A stretch of 64,000 nt of DNA from an uncultured Bacteroidota bacterium. Its GTDB lineage: Bacteria > Bacteroidota > Bacteroidia > Flavobacteriales > Flavobacteriaceae. The position numbers and the translations under genes are program-made. The stretch is from positions 1 through 64,000 of the forward strand of contig CACJYD010000007.1 in NCBI GenBank assembly GCA_902597545.1, given 5' to 3'. Positions 30,269-39,370 of this stretch are shown here, piece by piece. The notes below the pieces were generated by a model, which worked only from the letters and a program-made list of their open reading frames with translations, had not been told where the DNA came from and ran no database searches. Within the stretch, counting starts at the first letter, position 1; each line of letters begins with the position of its first letter.

Positions 30269-31417
30269 TTAATCCAAATAATTTAAAGATGTGCTTTTAT
30301 TTTTTAGGGCTTTCTTAAGCTCATCAACGGCCTTTTTTGGGTTTAAATTAGAGTCATAAATATATTTAAATTCATGGTCTGAGATTTCATTTTTATCATA
30401 AACTCCCCACGTATTAAAAGTTACAACTCCATTATTTCTTTTTGAAATCAATGTTTTTACAATATTAGCATAACCATGAGCTTGTCTGTTTAATTGATTA
30501 CTCGTTGGTGATGTACCTACTAATCTATAATCAATTTCGGTCACATGAAAATCTAAATCATTTTGATGGGCCCAATCAATCAATGATGACAAGTAATTTA
30601 ATTTTTCCTGATTCAAAGCTAAAACAACATTATCTCTTAAGTGACCTTGCCATCCAAGACCATCTATCCTAAGACCTTTATTTTTAAGGTATAAAATTGT
30701 TTCTTTTACTTTATCCCACATTTCAGGCTGCATTCCAGCATGTTGATTGAAAATAAGGCTGATATTAGGTGCATATTCATTTGCAATCTCAAATGCTTTA
30801 ATTATATAAAGAGGTATTCCATCGCTATTTGATCCAATTTGAGTCCAGGGATTTTCCCACTTATTAGTACCTTCTTTTTTATCTGTCCATTCTCCACTGG
30901 ATGCAATAGTTTCATTAACTACATCCATCCACTTAACTTTACTTTCACCATTGATTTTTTTACAAAGCTCAATTAAAAACTCCTCATATAGCTGACTTAA
31001 CTCTTCAGGTGTTCTATTATCTTCTTTTGCCCATGTGGATGATTGAGGACCAATAGGTCCATGTACTCTAATTTCAATATTTTTTGAGTTAGCAAAATCT
31101 AGAAAGGCTTCAACTCTTGTCCAATTCCAAACACCTGGTTCTGGATGAACAATTGTCTGTTTAAAAGAATTCTCAGGTGTCGTATAATTGAATTCTTTTA
31201 GAAACAGTTCCTCAACATTTGAGTTTAGCTGAAAATAATTCAGAGTAGCACCAAACTTAAAATCTGAATTATAATTATCAGAAACTATTTTTTTAAAACT
31301 TTCTTCAGTTTGGTCAGGATCTGGATCTGGATCTGGATCATTAATGATAATTTCAGCATCTGAACTGTCAGATGAACATGAAATAATAATGAATAATAGA
31401 ATAAAAAACTTTTTCAT
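30269..31417 (-). CDS. GH10 endo-1,4-beta-xylanase-type lipoprotein
   Basis: 382-residue secreted glycoside hydrolase of family 10. The signal peptide ends in a lipobox (IISC, Cys14), and an Asp-Pro repeat linker (about residues 27-35) separates the anchor from the (beta/alpha)8 catalytic domain. The acid/base Glu169 lies in DVVNET and the nucleophile Glu294 in HVTEID, both conserved in GH10. The lipid anchor and linker suggest display on the cell surface, where it would cut long xylan-like chains. Together with the second GH10 in the window it points to a xylose-containing backbone. Confidence 0.9.
   Translation of the reverse strand: MKKFFILLFIIISCSSDSSDAEIIINDPDPDPDPDQTEESFKKIVSDNYNSDFKFGATLNYFQLNSNVEELFLKEFNYTTPENSFKQTIVHPEPGVWNWTRVEAFLDFANSKNIEIRVHGPIGPQSSTWAKEDNRTPEELSQLYEEFLIELCKKINGESKVKWMDVVNETIASSGEWTDKKEGTNKWENPWTQIGSNSDGIPLYIIKAFEIANEYAPNISLIFNQHAGMQPEMWDKVKETILYLKNKGLRIDGLGWQGHLRDNVVLALNQEKLNYLSSLIDWAHQNDLDFHVTEIDYRLVGTSPTSNQLNRQAHGYANIVKTLISKRNNGVVTFNTWGVYDKNEISDHEFKYIYDSNLNPKKAVDELKKALKNKSTSLNYLD
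31314..31341 (-). repeat. Hexanucleotide tandem repeat encoding an Asp-Pro linker
   Basis: On the plus strand the hexamer GGATCT is repeated about four times. Read on the minus strand it encodes alternating Asp and Pro in the linker just after the lipidated N-terminus of the GH10 enzyme. Its unit is a multiple of three, so changes in copy number would alter linker length without a frameshift. Confidence 0.7.
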
Positions 31418-31473
31418 TTTAATTATAATGTTTTAGATTTTTTTGTTTAATTCAAATTACATAAAATTGTAAC

Positions 31474-32313
31474 ATGAAACAAAAGGCCTTACGTTTAATC
31501 TTCTCCATTGCTTGTTTAAGTTTTTCATACTTTTTGGCAACTCTTACAGGATTAGAGCTAGTACAAAATGCGGTATTGCTTGCCTTTTTAATTCATTGGT
31601 TACTTTTTATACCTGCCTATCTTCTTAAAACAGAGAAGTTTTTTGATCTCTCAGGTAGCTTTACTTATGTATCAATTGTAAGCTACGTTCTTTTTTTTAA
31701 TAATAATTCTGAAAATATTATTGGAAACTTAATCCTTGCTTCATTTATAATTATTTGGGCTGTAAGGCTAGGAAGTTTTTTATTTTTTAGAATTAAAAAA
31801 GCTGGTGAGGATAAAAGATTCAGGGAGCTTAAAATATCTTTTACAAGATTCTTTTTAGTATGGAATATATCTGCTATGTGGGTTTCTTTTTGTTCTATGT
31901 GTGCGATCACAGCAATATCTAGTGGTAGTGGGGTTCAATTAAACCCACTATTTTATATTGGTGCTGTAACTTTTTTAGTTGGTTTTGTTCTTGAAATAGT
32001 TGCTGACCATCAAAAAACAGCTTTTAGAAAAGACCCAAAAAATAAAGATAAGTTTATTAACACAGGTCTTTGGGCTCGGTCTCAGCATCCAAACTACGTT
32101 GGAGAAATTACACTTTGGGCAGGAATTGCATTAATTTCATATTCATCTCTCGAGGGCTGGGAATATATTAGTTTAATCTCACCAATTTTTACCTACTGGT
32201 TATTAGTCTTTGTCAGCGGCATACCACAGCTAGAGGAAAGTGGAGAAAAAAAATGGGGTCATTTAAAAGCTTATCAAGATTATACTAAAAATACTCCGAA
32301 ACTAATATTTTAA
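31474..32313 (+). CDS. DUF1295 integral membrane protein (steroid 5-alpha-reductase-like fold)
   Basis: 279-residue polytopic membrane protein with about seven hydrophobic segments. The C-terminal block (DHQKTAFRKDPKNKDKFINT, then GLWARSQHPNYVGE) is the signature of DUF1295, related to steroid 5-alpha reductases and isoprenylcysteine methyltransferases. Substrate is unknown. Its stop overlaps the ATG of the following small gene (TAATG), implying translational coupling. It interrupts the two GH10 genes and has no evident role in polysaccharide use. Confidence 0.8.
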   Translation: MKQKALRLIFSIACLSFSYFLATLTGLELVQNAVLLAFLIHWLLFIPAYLLKTEKFFDLSGSFTYVSIVSYVLFFNNNSENIIGNLILASFIIIWAVRLGSFLFFRIKKAGEDKRFRELKISFTRFFLVWNISAMWVSFCSMCAITAISSGSGVQLNPLFYIGAVTFLVGFVLEIVADHQKTAFRKDPKNKDKFINTGLWARSQHPNYVGEITLWAGIALISYSSLEGWEYISLISPIFTYWLLVFVSGIPQLEESGEKKWGHLKAYQDYTKNTPKLIF

Positions 32314-32567
32314 TGAAGACTATCCTTTTTATAATTTTAATTATATGGGGAATTCCCAGTACATTCCTCAGAAGTAAATTTCGAAAAATTGTATATCAAA
32401 CAAATGATTGGAAAATAAATATTAAACCTCTTTTTAAGAAGGAGATTGTAGGTCTTTTATTCAATCTATATCCAGAAAATAAAGAATATATTAAAACAAG
32501 AAATAATTACCGACTATACCTTTTTGTTTATTTAATTATTTTTTTAGTTTACTATTTCTACAAATAG
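32313..32567 (+). CDS. Small membrane-associated conserved protein, partner of the DUF1295 gene
   Basis: 84-residue protein with a hydrophobic N-terminus (about residues 3-14) and a hydrophobic C-terminal segment (about 68-83). A basic central part contains SKFRKIVYQTNDWKINIKP. It begins on the stop codon of the DUF1295 gene, and its last 10 nt overlap the convergent GH10 gene. I think similar small proteins accompany DUF1295 genes in other bacteria, but cannot verify it. Coupled start, clean composition and membrane segments support a real gene. Confidence 0.6.
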   Translation: MKTILFIILIIWGIPSTFLRSKFRKIVYQTNDWKINIKPLFKKEIVGLLFNLYPENKEYIKTRNNYRLYLFVYLIIFLVYYFYK

Positions 32568-33913
32568 ATTTTAATTGGACCATTTGAGTTTTTTGAATGA
32601 TAAAACTCAAAACTATACCTTTTATTATTTATAGTTATTGAACCCTGATATTTGCCATAGAATCCATTAAAGTTAAATTCATTTGATTTAATTGTACTGT
32701 TGATCTTAGTATCCCACTTTTCCTTAATCAAATATTTCAATGTATTGAAAGCTTTTTTAGGTTTTAAATCTTTAAATAGTAGTCCTCCAGCATGTCCTCT
32801 CCAAGCATTTTTATCTGTCATATTCCAAAAAGTAATTGATGTAACACTTGGATGACTGAACGCTAGAGTATAGAAATCTCTCAAATAATTTGCTTGGTAT
32901 TCTTCATATTCAGGTTTACTCTCTAAATTTAATTCCCCACCGTTGGCAATTGCTTCATCTCTCTTTGCGAGAAAAACTTGGTGGTCCTTCCAATTATTAA
33001 ATCTCTCTGAGCTTGTTACGGTAATCTCAGTAAACTGAATATTTTTACCTAGAATTGCATAATCCTCTATCTGATTCCACAATTGCTCTTCAGACATTAC
33101 ATTATCATTTGATTGCATATGAGCTTGCATTCCGATGGAGCTGTAATTCAAGTTTTTTTCAATAAAAAATTCATTTATTTTGAAAAACTCTGGATCTTTT
33201 GCATGATAATGATTATTTGAATAATTTTTATTGGGGTCAACACTATCAACAAACTCATATATATCAACCATAGCAGGATATATTCCACCTTTATAATTAA
33301 TCCACTCAGTAATTGAACTTGGTGGGATATGAGGTTTAAATGGTCCAATAGGTTCATTATAAACATCCCAGTCATTAATTTGAGGATATGAAAGAATTAA
33401 ACGTTTTATGTGTTCTTTAATGATTCCATCTAGTTCCTTAATATTTTTAAAATTTCTAACCCAATTAGGCATTGCCTCATGCCACATAAGTGGATGACCT
33501 TTTAATCTGATATCGTTCTTTTCACTCCAATCTAATATTCCCTTGTAATAATTATCCATAAACTTTGAATTACTCCTTTCATCAGTCAATTGCCAATACA
33601 TTCCTATTGTTGCATAATTAAAAACCTCTTTAAATCTTTTTAAATATAAATCGCCATATTCTTGACCCCAAAATCTTCGCAACTGAGTAAAAGAAACTCC
33701 AAACTTGAAATCGTGATTAACTAGCTTTAGGTTGATTGATGAATTTGAATTTTCATCAATTTTCAAATCTGTGATGAATTTAAGATTTAAATCGCCTTTT
33801 CTAATTTCGCTAATCCTTTGATCAGCTCCCTCCAATTTCCATTGTTTATGGTCACTATGATTTTGTGAAAAAACAAATAGCGACATAACTAAAAAAAGTA
33901 ATTTAATTTTCAT
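32558..33913 (-). CDS. GH10 endo-xylanase-type enzyme, secreted (periplasmic)
   Basis: 451-residue GH10 enzyme with a plain signal peptide (about 1-16) and no lipobox. An N-terminal beta-rich stretch (about 25-75) precedes the catalytic barrel. The acid/base Glu177 is in VYNEPIG and the nucleophile Glu286 in QFTEIT. A short beta-rich C-terminal tail (about 405-451) after the barrel is unusual and could bind carbohydrate. It lies 6 nt downstream of a sulfatase gene, so both are probably coexpressed. Complements the surface GH10 by acting on imported oligosaccharides. Confidence 0.9.
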   Translation of the reverse strand: MKIKLLFLVMSLFVFSQNHSDHKQWKLEGADQRISEIRKGDLNLKFITDLKIDENSNSSINLKLVNHDFKFGVSFTQLRRFWGQEYGDLYLKRFKEVFNYATIGMYWQLTDERSNSKFMDNYYKGILDWSEKNDIRLKGHPLMWHEAMPNWVRNFKNIKELDGIIKEHIKRLILSYPQINDWDVYNEPIGPFKPHIPPSSITEWINYKGGIYPAMVDIYEFVDSVDPNKNYSNNHYHAKDPEFFKINEFFIEKNLNYSSIGMQAHMQSNDNVMSEEQLWNQIEDYAILGKNIQFTEITVTSSERFNNWKDHQVFLAKRDEAIANGGELNLESKPEYEEYQANYLRDFYTLAFSHPSVTSITFWNMTDKNAWRGHAGGLLFKDLKPKKAFNTLKYLIKEKWDTKINSTIKSNEFNFNGFYGKYQGSITINNKRYSFEFYHSKNSNGPIKIYL

Positions 33914-33919
33914 TATAGT

Positions 33920-35311
33920 TTAATAATGTGTATCCATGTAATCTTTCTGAGATAACTTGCCAATAAAATCATTATCAACAATCTTCCAATCAGAATTTTG
34001 ATCTAAAGCATATTTATTGTGTGTTGGTTTTAATAAAGGCATTTTTCCAATTTTTATAAAGTCTTTTTGATCAATCATCCAATTATCAAGTTCCTTGGAT
34101 AGTATATTTTTTATATCATTATATTTTTTATTTCTAGCTAAATTATTCTTTTCGTACGGATCTAACTGTAAATCAAATAATTCTTCATATGGAATATTGG
34201 AAAATTTTTTAGCACCGATTTCAATAAAGTGATTAATATTTTCATTTTCAGTCAAATTTTTATCATACACTTCAATTGAATTGTAATTCCTGATTAATTT
34301 AAATTTTCCGTCACTCACCATTCTTGAGGGAAAAACAAAAGTAGATTGTATATTTTGCCTGGTGGCAACCCCATATATATATTTATTAACCTCATCTTCA
34401 ACATTCTCAATGATCGGAAGAAAACTTTTTCCATCAAAATTATTATAATCACCACCAGCAATATCTAAAATTGTTGGAAGAACATCTACCATAGTCAACA
34501 AAGAATTGTTTTTTGAACCTGCATCTATTTTATTTGGCCACCTCATTATAAAAGGAACTTTAATCCCTTTTTGATACAAAGTAAACTTACCACTGTAGCC
34601 ATGATCAGCCATGTATATAAAAACAGAGTTTTTAGCTAATTTACTATCATCAATAATTTTTAAAATTGATTTTAATTGAATATCATCATTTTTAATAAAC
34701 TCATAGTAACCTGTTTTTTTTGGATTAACTCTGAAATCATAAGGATGTTTGATAATGTCAGACACTTTATAAGAGGAGATTGATGGATGGGGACCATGCG
34801 GGTAGTCGGATGCTAATATTAAACAAAAAGGATTATCAATATTTTTTAAATATTTTTTAATCCTAACAAGATCTAAATTTTTGTTTTCAATTTTTTTGAT
34901 ATGGAAATCAAAGTTAAATGTTTGCATTGGGCCTACATGGTCTTTGCCAGCAAGTCCTACTTCATAGCCGATTTTTTTTAAATGTTGTACAATTGTGAGT
35001 GTATTTGACTTAACATTAGTATGGTTAGCATAACTTCCATTTTTTAGTGGATACAAGCCAGTATATAATTGTGATCTACTTGGCGCACATATAGCTTGTC
35101 CAGTATGAAAGTTTGTAAAAACTAATCCTTCTCTTGCTAATCTATTAACACCATCAGATTGTACATTTTGATTTCCATAAATATTATAATCTAAAAAGTC
35201 TTGATCATCTGACAAGTAAATTATGAAATTAGGCTTTTCAATATTAAAATTATTTTTCGATGAAATTGAAAAAGCAAGTAAAACAAATATTATTTTAAAG
35301 AAATGATGCAT
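33920..35311 (-). CDS. S1-family sulfatase (CAPSR active site), cotranscribed with GH10
   Basis: 463-residue formylglycine sulfatase with an N-terminal signal (about 1-18). Metal ligands Asp35-Asp36 (LSDDQD), the formylglycine site Cys75 in CAPSR, the LAGKDH lysine/histidine motif and MADHGYSG follow the S1 layout. It is not a lipoprotein, so periplasmic action is likely. It immediately precedes the second GH10 gene (6 nt), which suggests that removal of sulfate groups and backbone cleavage are coupled. Its exact sulfate position specificity cannot be read from sequence. Confidence 0.88.
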   Translation of the reverse strand: MHHFFKIIFVLLAFSISSKNNFNIEKPNFIIYLSDDQDFLDYNIYGNQNVQSDGVNRLAREGLVFTNFHTGQAICAPSRSQLYTGLYPLKNGSYANHTNVKSNTLTIVQHLKKIGYEVGLAGKDHVGPMQTFNFDFHIKKIENKNLDLVRIKKYLKNIDNPFCLILASDYPHGPHPSISSYKVSDIIKHPYDFRVNPKKTGYYEFIKNDDIQLKSILKIIDDSKLAKNSVFIYMADHGYSGKFTLYQKGIKVPFIMRWPNKIDAGSKNNSLLTMVDVLPTILDIAGGDYNNFDGKSFLPIIENVEDEVNKYIYGVATRQNIQSTFVFPSRMVSDGKFKLIRNYNSIEVYDKNLTENENINHFIEIGAKKFSNIPYEELFDLQLDPYEKNNLARNKKYNDIKNILSKELDNWMIDQKDFIKIGKMPLLKPTHNKYALDQNSDWKIVDNDFIGKLSQKDYMDTHY

Positions 35312-35375
35312 TTTGTTTGAATCACAAATCTAAAAAAAGTCTAAACATTAATTTAGTTTTAAAGAGATTAATAAT

Positions 35376-35383
35376 TAATTTTG
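35376..35383 (+). promoter_or_regulatory. Putative -7 promoter element for the M48 peptidase gene
   Basis: TAATTTTG matches TAnnTTTG, with a near-match TTTA 20 nt upstream. It ends 4 nt before the ATG, so the transcript would be leaderless. Confidence 0.35.
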
Positions 35384-35387
35384 TTTA

Positions 35388-36620
35388 ATGATTTCATCTG
35401 AGTTTTGGTTATATATTTTTATTGGTTTAATTCTTTTAAATTTTATTTTTTCAAGTGTTCTTGAGTATATTAATGATAAAAACTGGAACGATGAAATACC
35501 TGATTCACTCAAAGATTACTATGATAGAAAAAAATATTCTACAGCAAAAGAATACAAAAAAGCTCGTGGGAGAGTTTCACTAATATCTTCATCATTAAGT
35601 ATTACCATTACATTAATCATTTTAATTACTGGTTTCTACGGATATGTAAGTGATTACATTTATACTACATTTAGTTCACCCTTCTTACACTCAGCTATAT
35701 TTTTCTTGTTTTTCTATTTCTTAAACATGCTTGTTAGTATACCTATTAACTATTATTCAACATTCATAATTGAGGAAAAATTTGGTTTTAATAAAACGAC
35801 TAAAAAAACATTCTTAGCTGATATTTTAAAAGGTACTTTGATGTCAATTTTAATTGGAGGATTATTGTTAGCTGTAGCTATTTTAATTCTTAATTACTTC
35901 AGTGAAGGTTTTTGGTTTTGGCTATGGTTAAGTTTATCAATATTCACTGTATTCATTAGTATGTTTTACACAAGCTTAATTGTACCAATATTTAATAAAT
36001 TAAGTCCACTGGAAGATGGATCACTCAAAACAAAAATTCAGCAATATTCAGATAAAATTGGGTATTCATTAAAAAATATTTTTGTAATTGATGGATCTAA
36101 GAGATCCTCGAAAGCTAATGCATATTTTTCAGGATTTGGACCAAAAAAAACTATAGCCCTGTTCGACACCTTAATTGAAAAACATACAGAGGAAGAGCTT
36201 GTGGCTGTACTTGCACATGAAGTTGGTCATTACAAAAAAAATCACATAAAACAAGGAATGATTTTATCAATTATTCAAATAGCTGTAATGTGTTTTTTAT
36301 TTGAATTATGTTTACAACTTCCTGAAATATCAGCTGCACTTGGAGCTGAAATAAATGCTTTCCATTTAGGCCTCATTGGATTTAGTTTTATTTTTAGTCC
36401 AATTGGATTAATAACAGGTATTTTTATGAATATTTTAAGTAGAAAAAATGAATTTGAAGCTGATGAATATGCTAAAAAAACATACGATGGTGAAAGTTTA
36501 TCATTGGCTCTCAAAAAACTTTCAGTTGATAGCCTTACAAACTTACATCCACATCCATTTTATGTTTTTATTCATTACTCCCATCCACCATTGCTAGAAA
36601 GATTAAAAGCTCTTAGCTAA
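35388..36620 (+). CDS. M48-family membrane metallopeptidase (Ste24/CAAX-protease type)
   Basis: 410-residue polytopic zinc protease. The catalytic motif HEVGH has His277, Glu278 and His281, with the third ligand in NEFEADEYA. Several membrane segments precede it, and the conserved FEYINDKNWNDEIP-like N-terminus (here LEYINDKNW) is typical of Ste24 homologues in Bacteroidota. It probably degrades damaged membrane proteins rather than processing prenylated substrates. The 3' end overlaps the convergent oxidoreductase gene by 8 nt. No connection to the sugar cluster is evident. Confidence 0.92.
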   Translation: MISSEFWLYIFIGLILLNFIFSSVLEYINDKNWNDEIPDSLKDYYDRKKYSTAKEYKKARGRVSLISSSLSITITLIILITGFYGYVSDYIYTTFSSPFLHSAIFFLFFYFLNMLVSIPINYYSTFIIEEKFGFNKTTKKTFLADILKGTLMSILIGGLLLAVAILILNYFSEGFWFWLWLSLSIFTVFISMFYTSLIVPIFNKLSPLEDGSLKTKIQQYSDKIGYSLKNIFVIDGSKRSSKANAYFSGFGPKKTIALFDTLIEKHTEEELVAVLAHEVGHYKKNHIKQGMILSIIQIAVMCFLFELCLQLPEISAALGAEINAFHLGLIGFSFIFSPIGLITGIFMNILSRKNEFEADEYAKKTYDGESLSLALKKLSVDSLTNLHPHPFYVFIHYSHPPLLERLKALS

Positions 36621-37953
36621 TTTTTTTTATATCCCATCCTTTTTCATAATCCCTTGACCAAAATTTCATTGCTTTTTTACTTTTAACTCGAGTAGAAATG
36701 TCGTCAATTATTAGTGATTGATTAGCTCTGTATGAAATATTTGCGTAGTGAACCAAACTTTGACTAATAACAGCATCATTAATTGGAGATCTCAAACTTT
36801 CTCCAGTTTTTATAGAATCAAAAAAGTTTTTCATGTGACGTTCTGTCATATTACCTTGATTTCCCCCTGATGAATATCTGTTAATATTTTGATTTGATAG
36901 GCTGTCAAAAATAAGTTCATCTTTCAAGTTGTAAATTTGATAACCTGATCTGTTAACAAATGCTGAACCTTTTGACCCCCATATTTTTGTTCCTCTTCCA
37001 CCCTCTTTAGACTTTTCAAAAGAATTTCTGCTTTGTCCATCCCATGTGATCATTTTTCCATTACTAAATTTAAACTTTGCTTCCATTGTATCATACATAG
37101 TCCATCCATCATCTAAATAGTGATATTTTCCTGCATATACATCAACTTTATTAGGATAATTTACGCCCAAAGCCCATCTAGCAATATCCAACTCGTGAGT
37201 AGCATTATTACCAGCCTCGCCAGTACCATAATCCCAATCGTACCATCTCCAGTTATAATCCCAAGTATTATAAGTATATTCTCTTCTGACGGCTGGTCCT
37301 TGAAAAAGATTCCAATTTAGACCTTGTGGAACCGAAGCTATCACCTGATTTGGTACCCTAGGTCTGTTGCTGTGATAAAATGCAGTTGCTTTATATGTTT
37401 TACCAATTTCACCATCTTTAATTTTTTGCATTAGCTCAATAGTGTGCGGTGACGACCTTTGCTGATTACCCATTTGAACAACCTTTTTAAAATATTTCTG
37501 ATAATCAACCAATAAATCACTTTCATTCATATTATGACTACAAGGTTTTTCCAAATACACATGCTTTCCGCTTTCCATTGCTTTACAAGCACCATATGCA
37601 TGCCAATGATCAGGGGTTGCCATGATGATTGCATCAACATCTTTATCTTCAAAAATTCTATGGATGTTCTTCTCAGATTTAGTGGTTTTTCCAGTTAAAT
37701 TAAAATATCTTTCGGAGGCTTTTTTAATTTGATTATCCATTACATCACACAAATAACTAACCTCAATATTTTTGTATGCTAATGCACCACTCATTAAACC
37801 TGGTATTCTTCTACCTAGCCCCTGAAAAGCAATATTAATTCTTTCGTTTGATCCAATAATTTTTCTATATGATTTTGCAGAAATTGAATTTAGAAAAGTT
37901 ATACCTGCGAGAGATAATGTAGATTTTTTTATGAAGCTTCTTCTATTTTTCAT
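36613..37953 (-). CDS. Exported Gfo/Idh/MocA-family oxidoreductase (Tat signal)
   Basis: 446-residue NAD(P)-dependent sugar oxidoreductase. The N-terminus NRRSFIKKSTLSLAG is a twin-arginine signal, so the folded, cofactor-loaded protein goes to the periplasm. The nucleotide-binding part has FQGLGRR and the family motif EKPCSH (Glu135-Lys136-Pro137); the substrate domain has GNNATHELD. It overlaps the tandem DUF1080 gene by 11 nt. Members of this family paired with DUF1080 proteins are reported to oxidise glycosides to 3-keto forms that are then cleaved; that role is inferred here. Confidence 0.88.
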   Translation of the reverse strand: MKNRRSFIKKSTLSLAGITFLNSISAKSYRKIIGSNERINIAFQGLGRRIPGLMSGALAYKNIEVSYLCDVMDNQIKKASERYFNLTGKTTKSEKNIHRIFEDKDVDAIIMATPDHWHAYGACKAMESGKHVYLEKPCSHNMNESDLLVDYQKYFKKVVQMGNQQRSSPHTIELMQKIKDGEIGKTYKATAFYHSNRPRVPNQVIASVPQGLNWNLFQGPAVRREYTYNTWDYNWRWYDWDYGTGEAGNNATHELDIARWALGVNYPNKVDVYAGKYHYLDDGWTMYDTMEAKFKFSNGKMITWDGQSRNSFEKSKEGGRGTKIWGSKGSAFVNRSGYQIYNLKDELIFDSLSNQNINRYSSGGNQGNMTERHMKNFFDSIKTGESLRSPINDAVISQSLVHYANISYRANQSLIIDDISTRVKSKKAMKFWSRDYEKGWDIKKIS

Positions 37954-39367
37954 TTTCTAAATCTTTGATTTTGATGTTTTTGAAAGATACCTCATCACCA
38001 TGGTCTTGCAGTAGGATATGTCCAGATTCTATTTGTCCAAAATTATCCCAAACTGAATATTTACTGTACTCAACCAATGCCTTAAATACCTGAGAGAATC
38101 TGTTATACTCTAAAACTTTTTCATTATCAAGCCAATGTTCTACATGTCCATTATTTGAGACGATTTTTGCTCGATGCCATTCATCAGCAGCTACATCTTT
38201 CCAATTATACTTTTCTGCTTCAATTAAATCATATAAACTAGCAACTCCTCTATTTTTTTTCATAGATTCTTTCTTTATAACCCAGTCACCATCACTCATT
38301 TCAAGAATTCTATATTTTTGAGATCCATCTTTATGAAATTTATTGTCTAAAATTTGATATTCTAATCCAATTGCTGAGCCTTTACTTTTGTTAAGTTCAA
38401 GATCAACAAAGTATTTAATTCCACTATTAGCTCCTTTTGTAATCTTAAAATCAAGTTCCAATTCAAAATTTTTATATTTTTCTTTAGTTATTAGATCTCC
38501 TCCATTTGCAGATTCTTGACCATCTGCTGATAGTACAGTTAAAACTCCATTATTTATTTTCCACCCCTTCTTGGGAAACTCATCAGAATTAGCACCAATC
38601 CATCCATTTGATGATACACCATCAAAAATAAATTTCCAACCTTCCTCAATTTGCTTGTCGGTTAGATAATTATCAATATTGTTTATTTCAGGTGCATAAT
38701 CTTCAACAGGATATCTATTTTGATTTAAATTTTTTGTCAGTATTCGAATATTTTTCCATTTAACTTTTTTACCCTGTAAAGATTCTTTACCTATGCTGTG
38801 AATCTGAAGAGCAATGAAGCCATTTTTAGAAGTATCATCAATTAGATTCGAGCATTGAATTCCATTTACCCAAGTTCTCACAGAGTTTCCAATTGCCTCT
38901 AGTCTAATAAAATTCCATTCATCAACTTTAAAAGCTGACCTAGCTATGGGATTGACTGACAAAGGATATAAAAAAATACTACGTCTAGATTGATCGTATA
39001 TTCCTCCTGTCCACATTCTATTTCTTTCAGGATTGTTAGCCTCTAACTCTATCTGATACCCGTAGACAGATTTTTTTTGATCTGGATAATTTAAAGATCT
39101 GAATTGAACTCCGGAATTTAGCCCTGCTTCTACAAAAACTTCAAACTCTAAAATAAAATCAGAATAAAACTCTTTAGTCCCAAGATAAGTACTTGGAGAC
39201 TTAAGTAAAGATGTACCCGTTATTACTCCATCCTTAATTTCAAATTCAGCTGTTCCTTGCTTTATTTCCCAATTACTTAAATCATCTCCAATTAAGTTTG
39301 TCCAATTTTCCTGAGAAATTATTAGAAAAGAATTTAATAAAATAAGTATTGACGTCAAAAATTTCAT
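37943..39367 (-). CDS. Secreted tandem DUF1080 (3-keto-glycoside-cleaving type) protein
   Basis: 474-residue exported protein with a signal peptide (about 1-18) and two DUF1080 lectin-like beta-sandwich domains. The first spans about 20-210 (LEFEVFVEAGLNSGVQFRS), the second about 240-470 (LELDFKITKGANSGIKYF). The shared NSG motif in both marks the family. DUF1080 proteins have been linked to hydrolysis or elimination of 3-keto-glucosides. It overlaps the oxidoreductase by 11 nt and follows the NTF2-like gene by 3 nt, so the three form a unit. Which of the two domains is active is unknown. Confidence 0.85.
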   Translation of the reverse strand: MKFLTSILILLNSFLIISQENWTNLIGDDLSNWEIKQGTAEFEIKDGVITGTSLLKSPSTYLGTKEFYSDFILEFEVFVEAGLNSGVQFRSLNYPDQKKSVYGYQIELEANNPERNRMWTGGIYDQSRRSIFLYPLSVNPIARSAFKVDEWNFIRLEAIGNSVRTWVNGIQCSNLIDDTSKNGFIALQIHSIGKESLQGKKVKWKNIRILTKNLNQNRYPVEDYAPEINNIDNYLTDKQIEEGWKFIFDGVSSNGWIGANSDEFPKKGWKINNGVLTVLSADGQESANGGDLITKEKYKNFELELDFKITKGANSGIKYFVDLELNKSKGSAIGLEYQILDNKFHKDGSQKYRILEMSDGDWVIKKESMKKNRGVASLYDLIEAEKYNWKDVAADEWHRAKIVSNNGHVEHWLDNEKVLEYNRFSQVFKALVEYSKYSVWDNFGQIESGHILLQDHGDEVSFKNIKIKDLENEK

Positions 39368-39370
39368 AGT

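Noticed and set aside
31314-31341. Possible CRISPR-like or other repeat array
   Set aside because: It is a plain hexamer microsatellite within a coding sequence, with no spacers or cas genes nearby.
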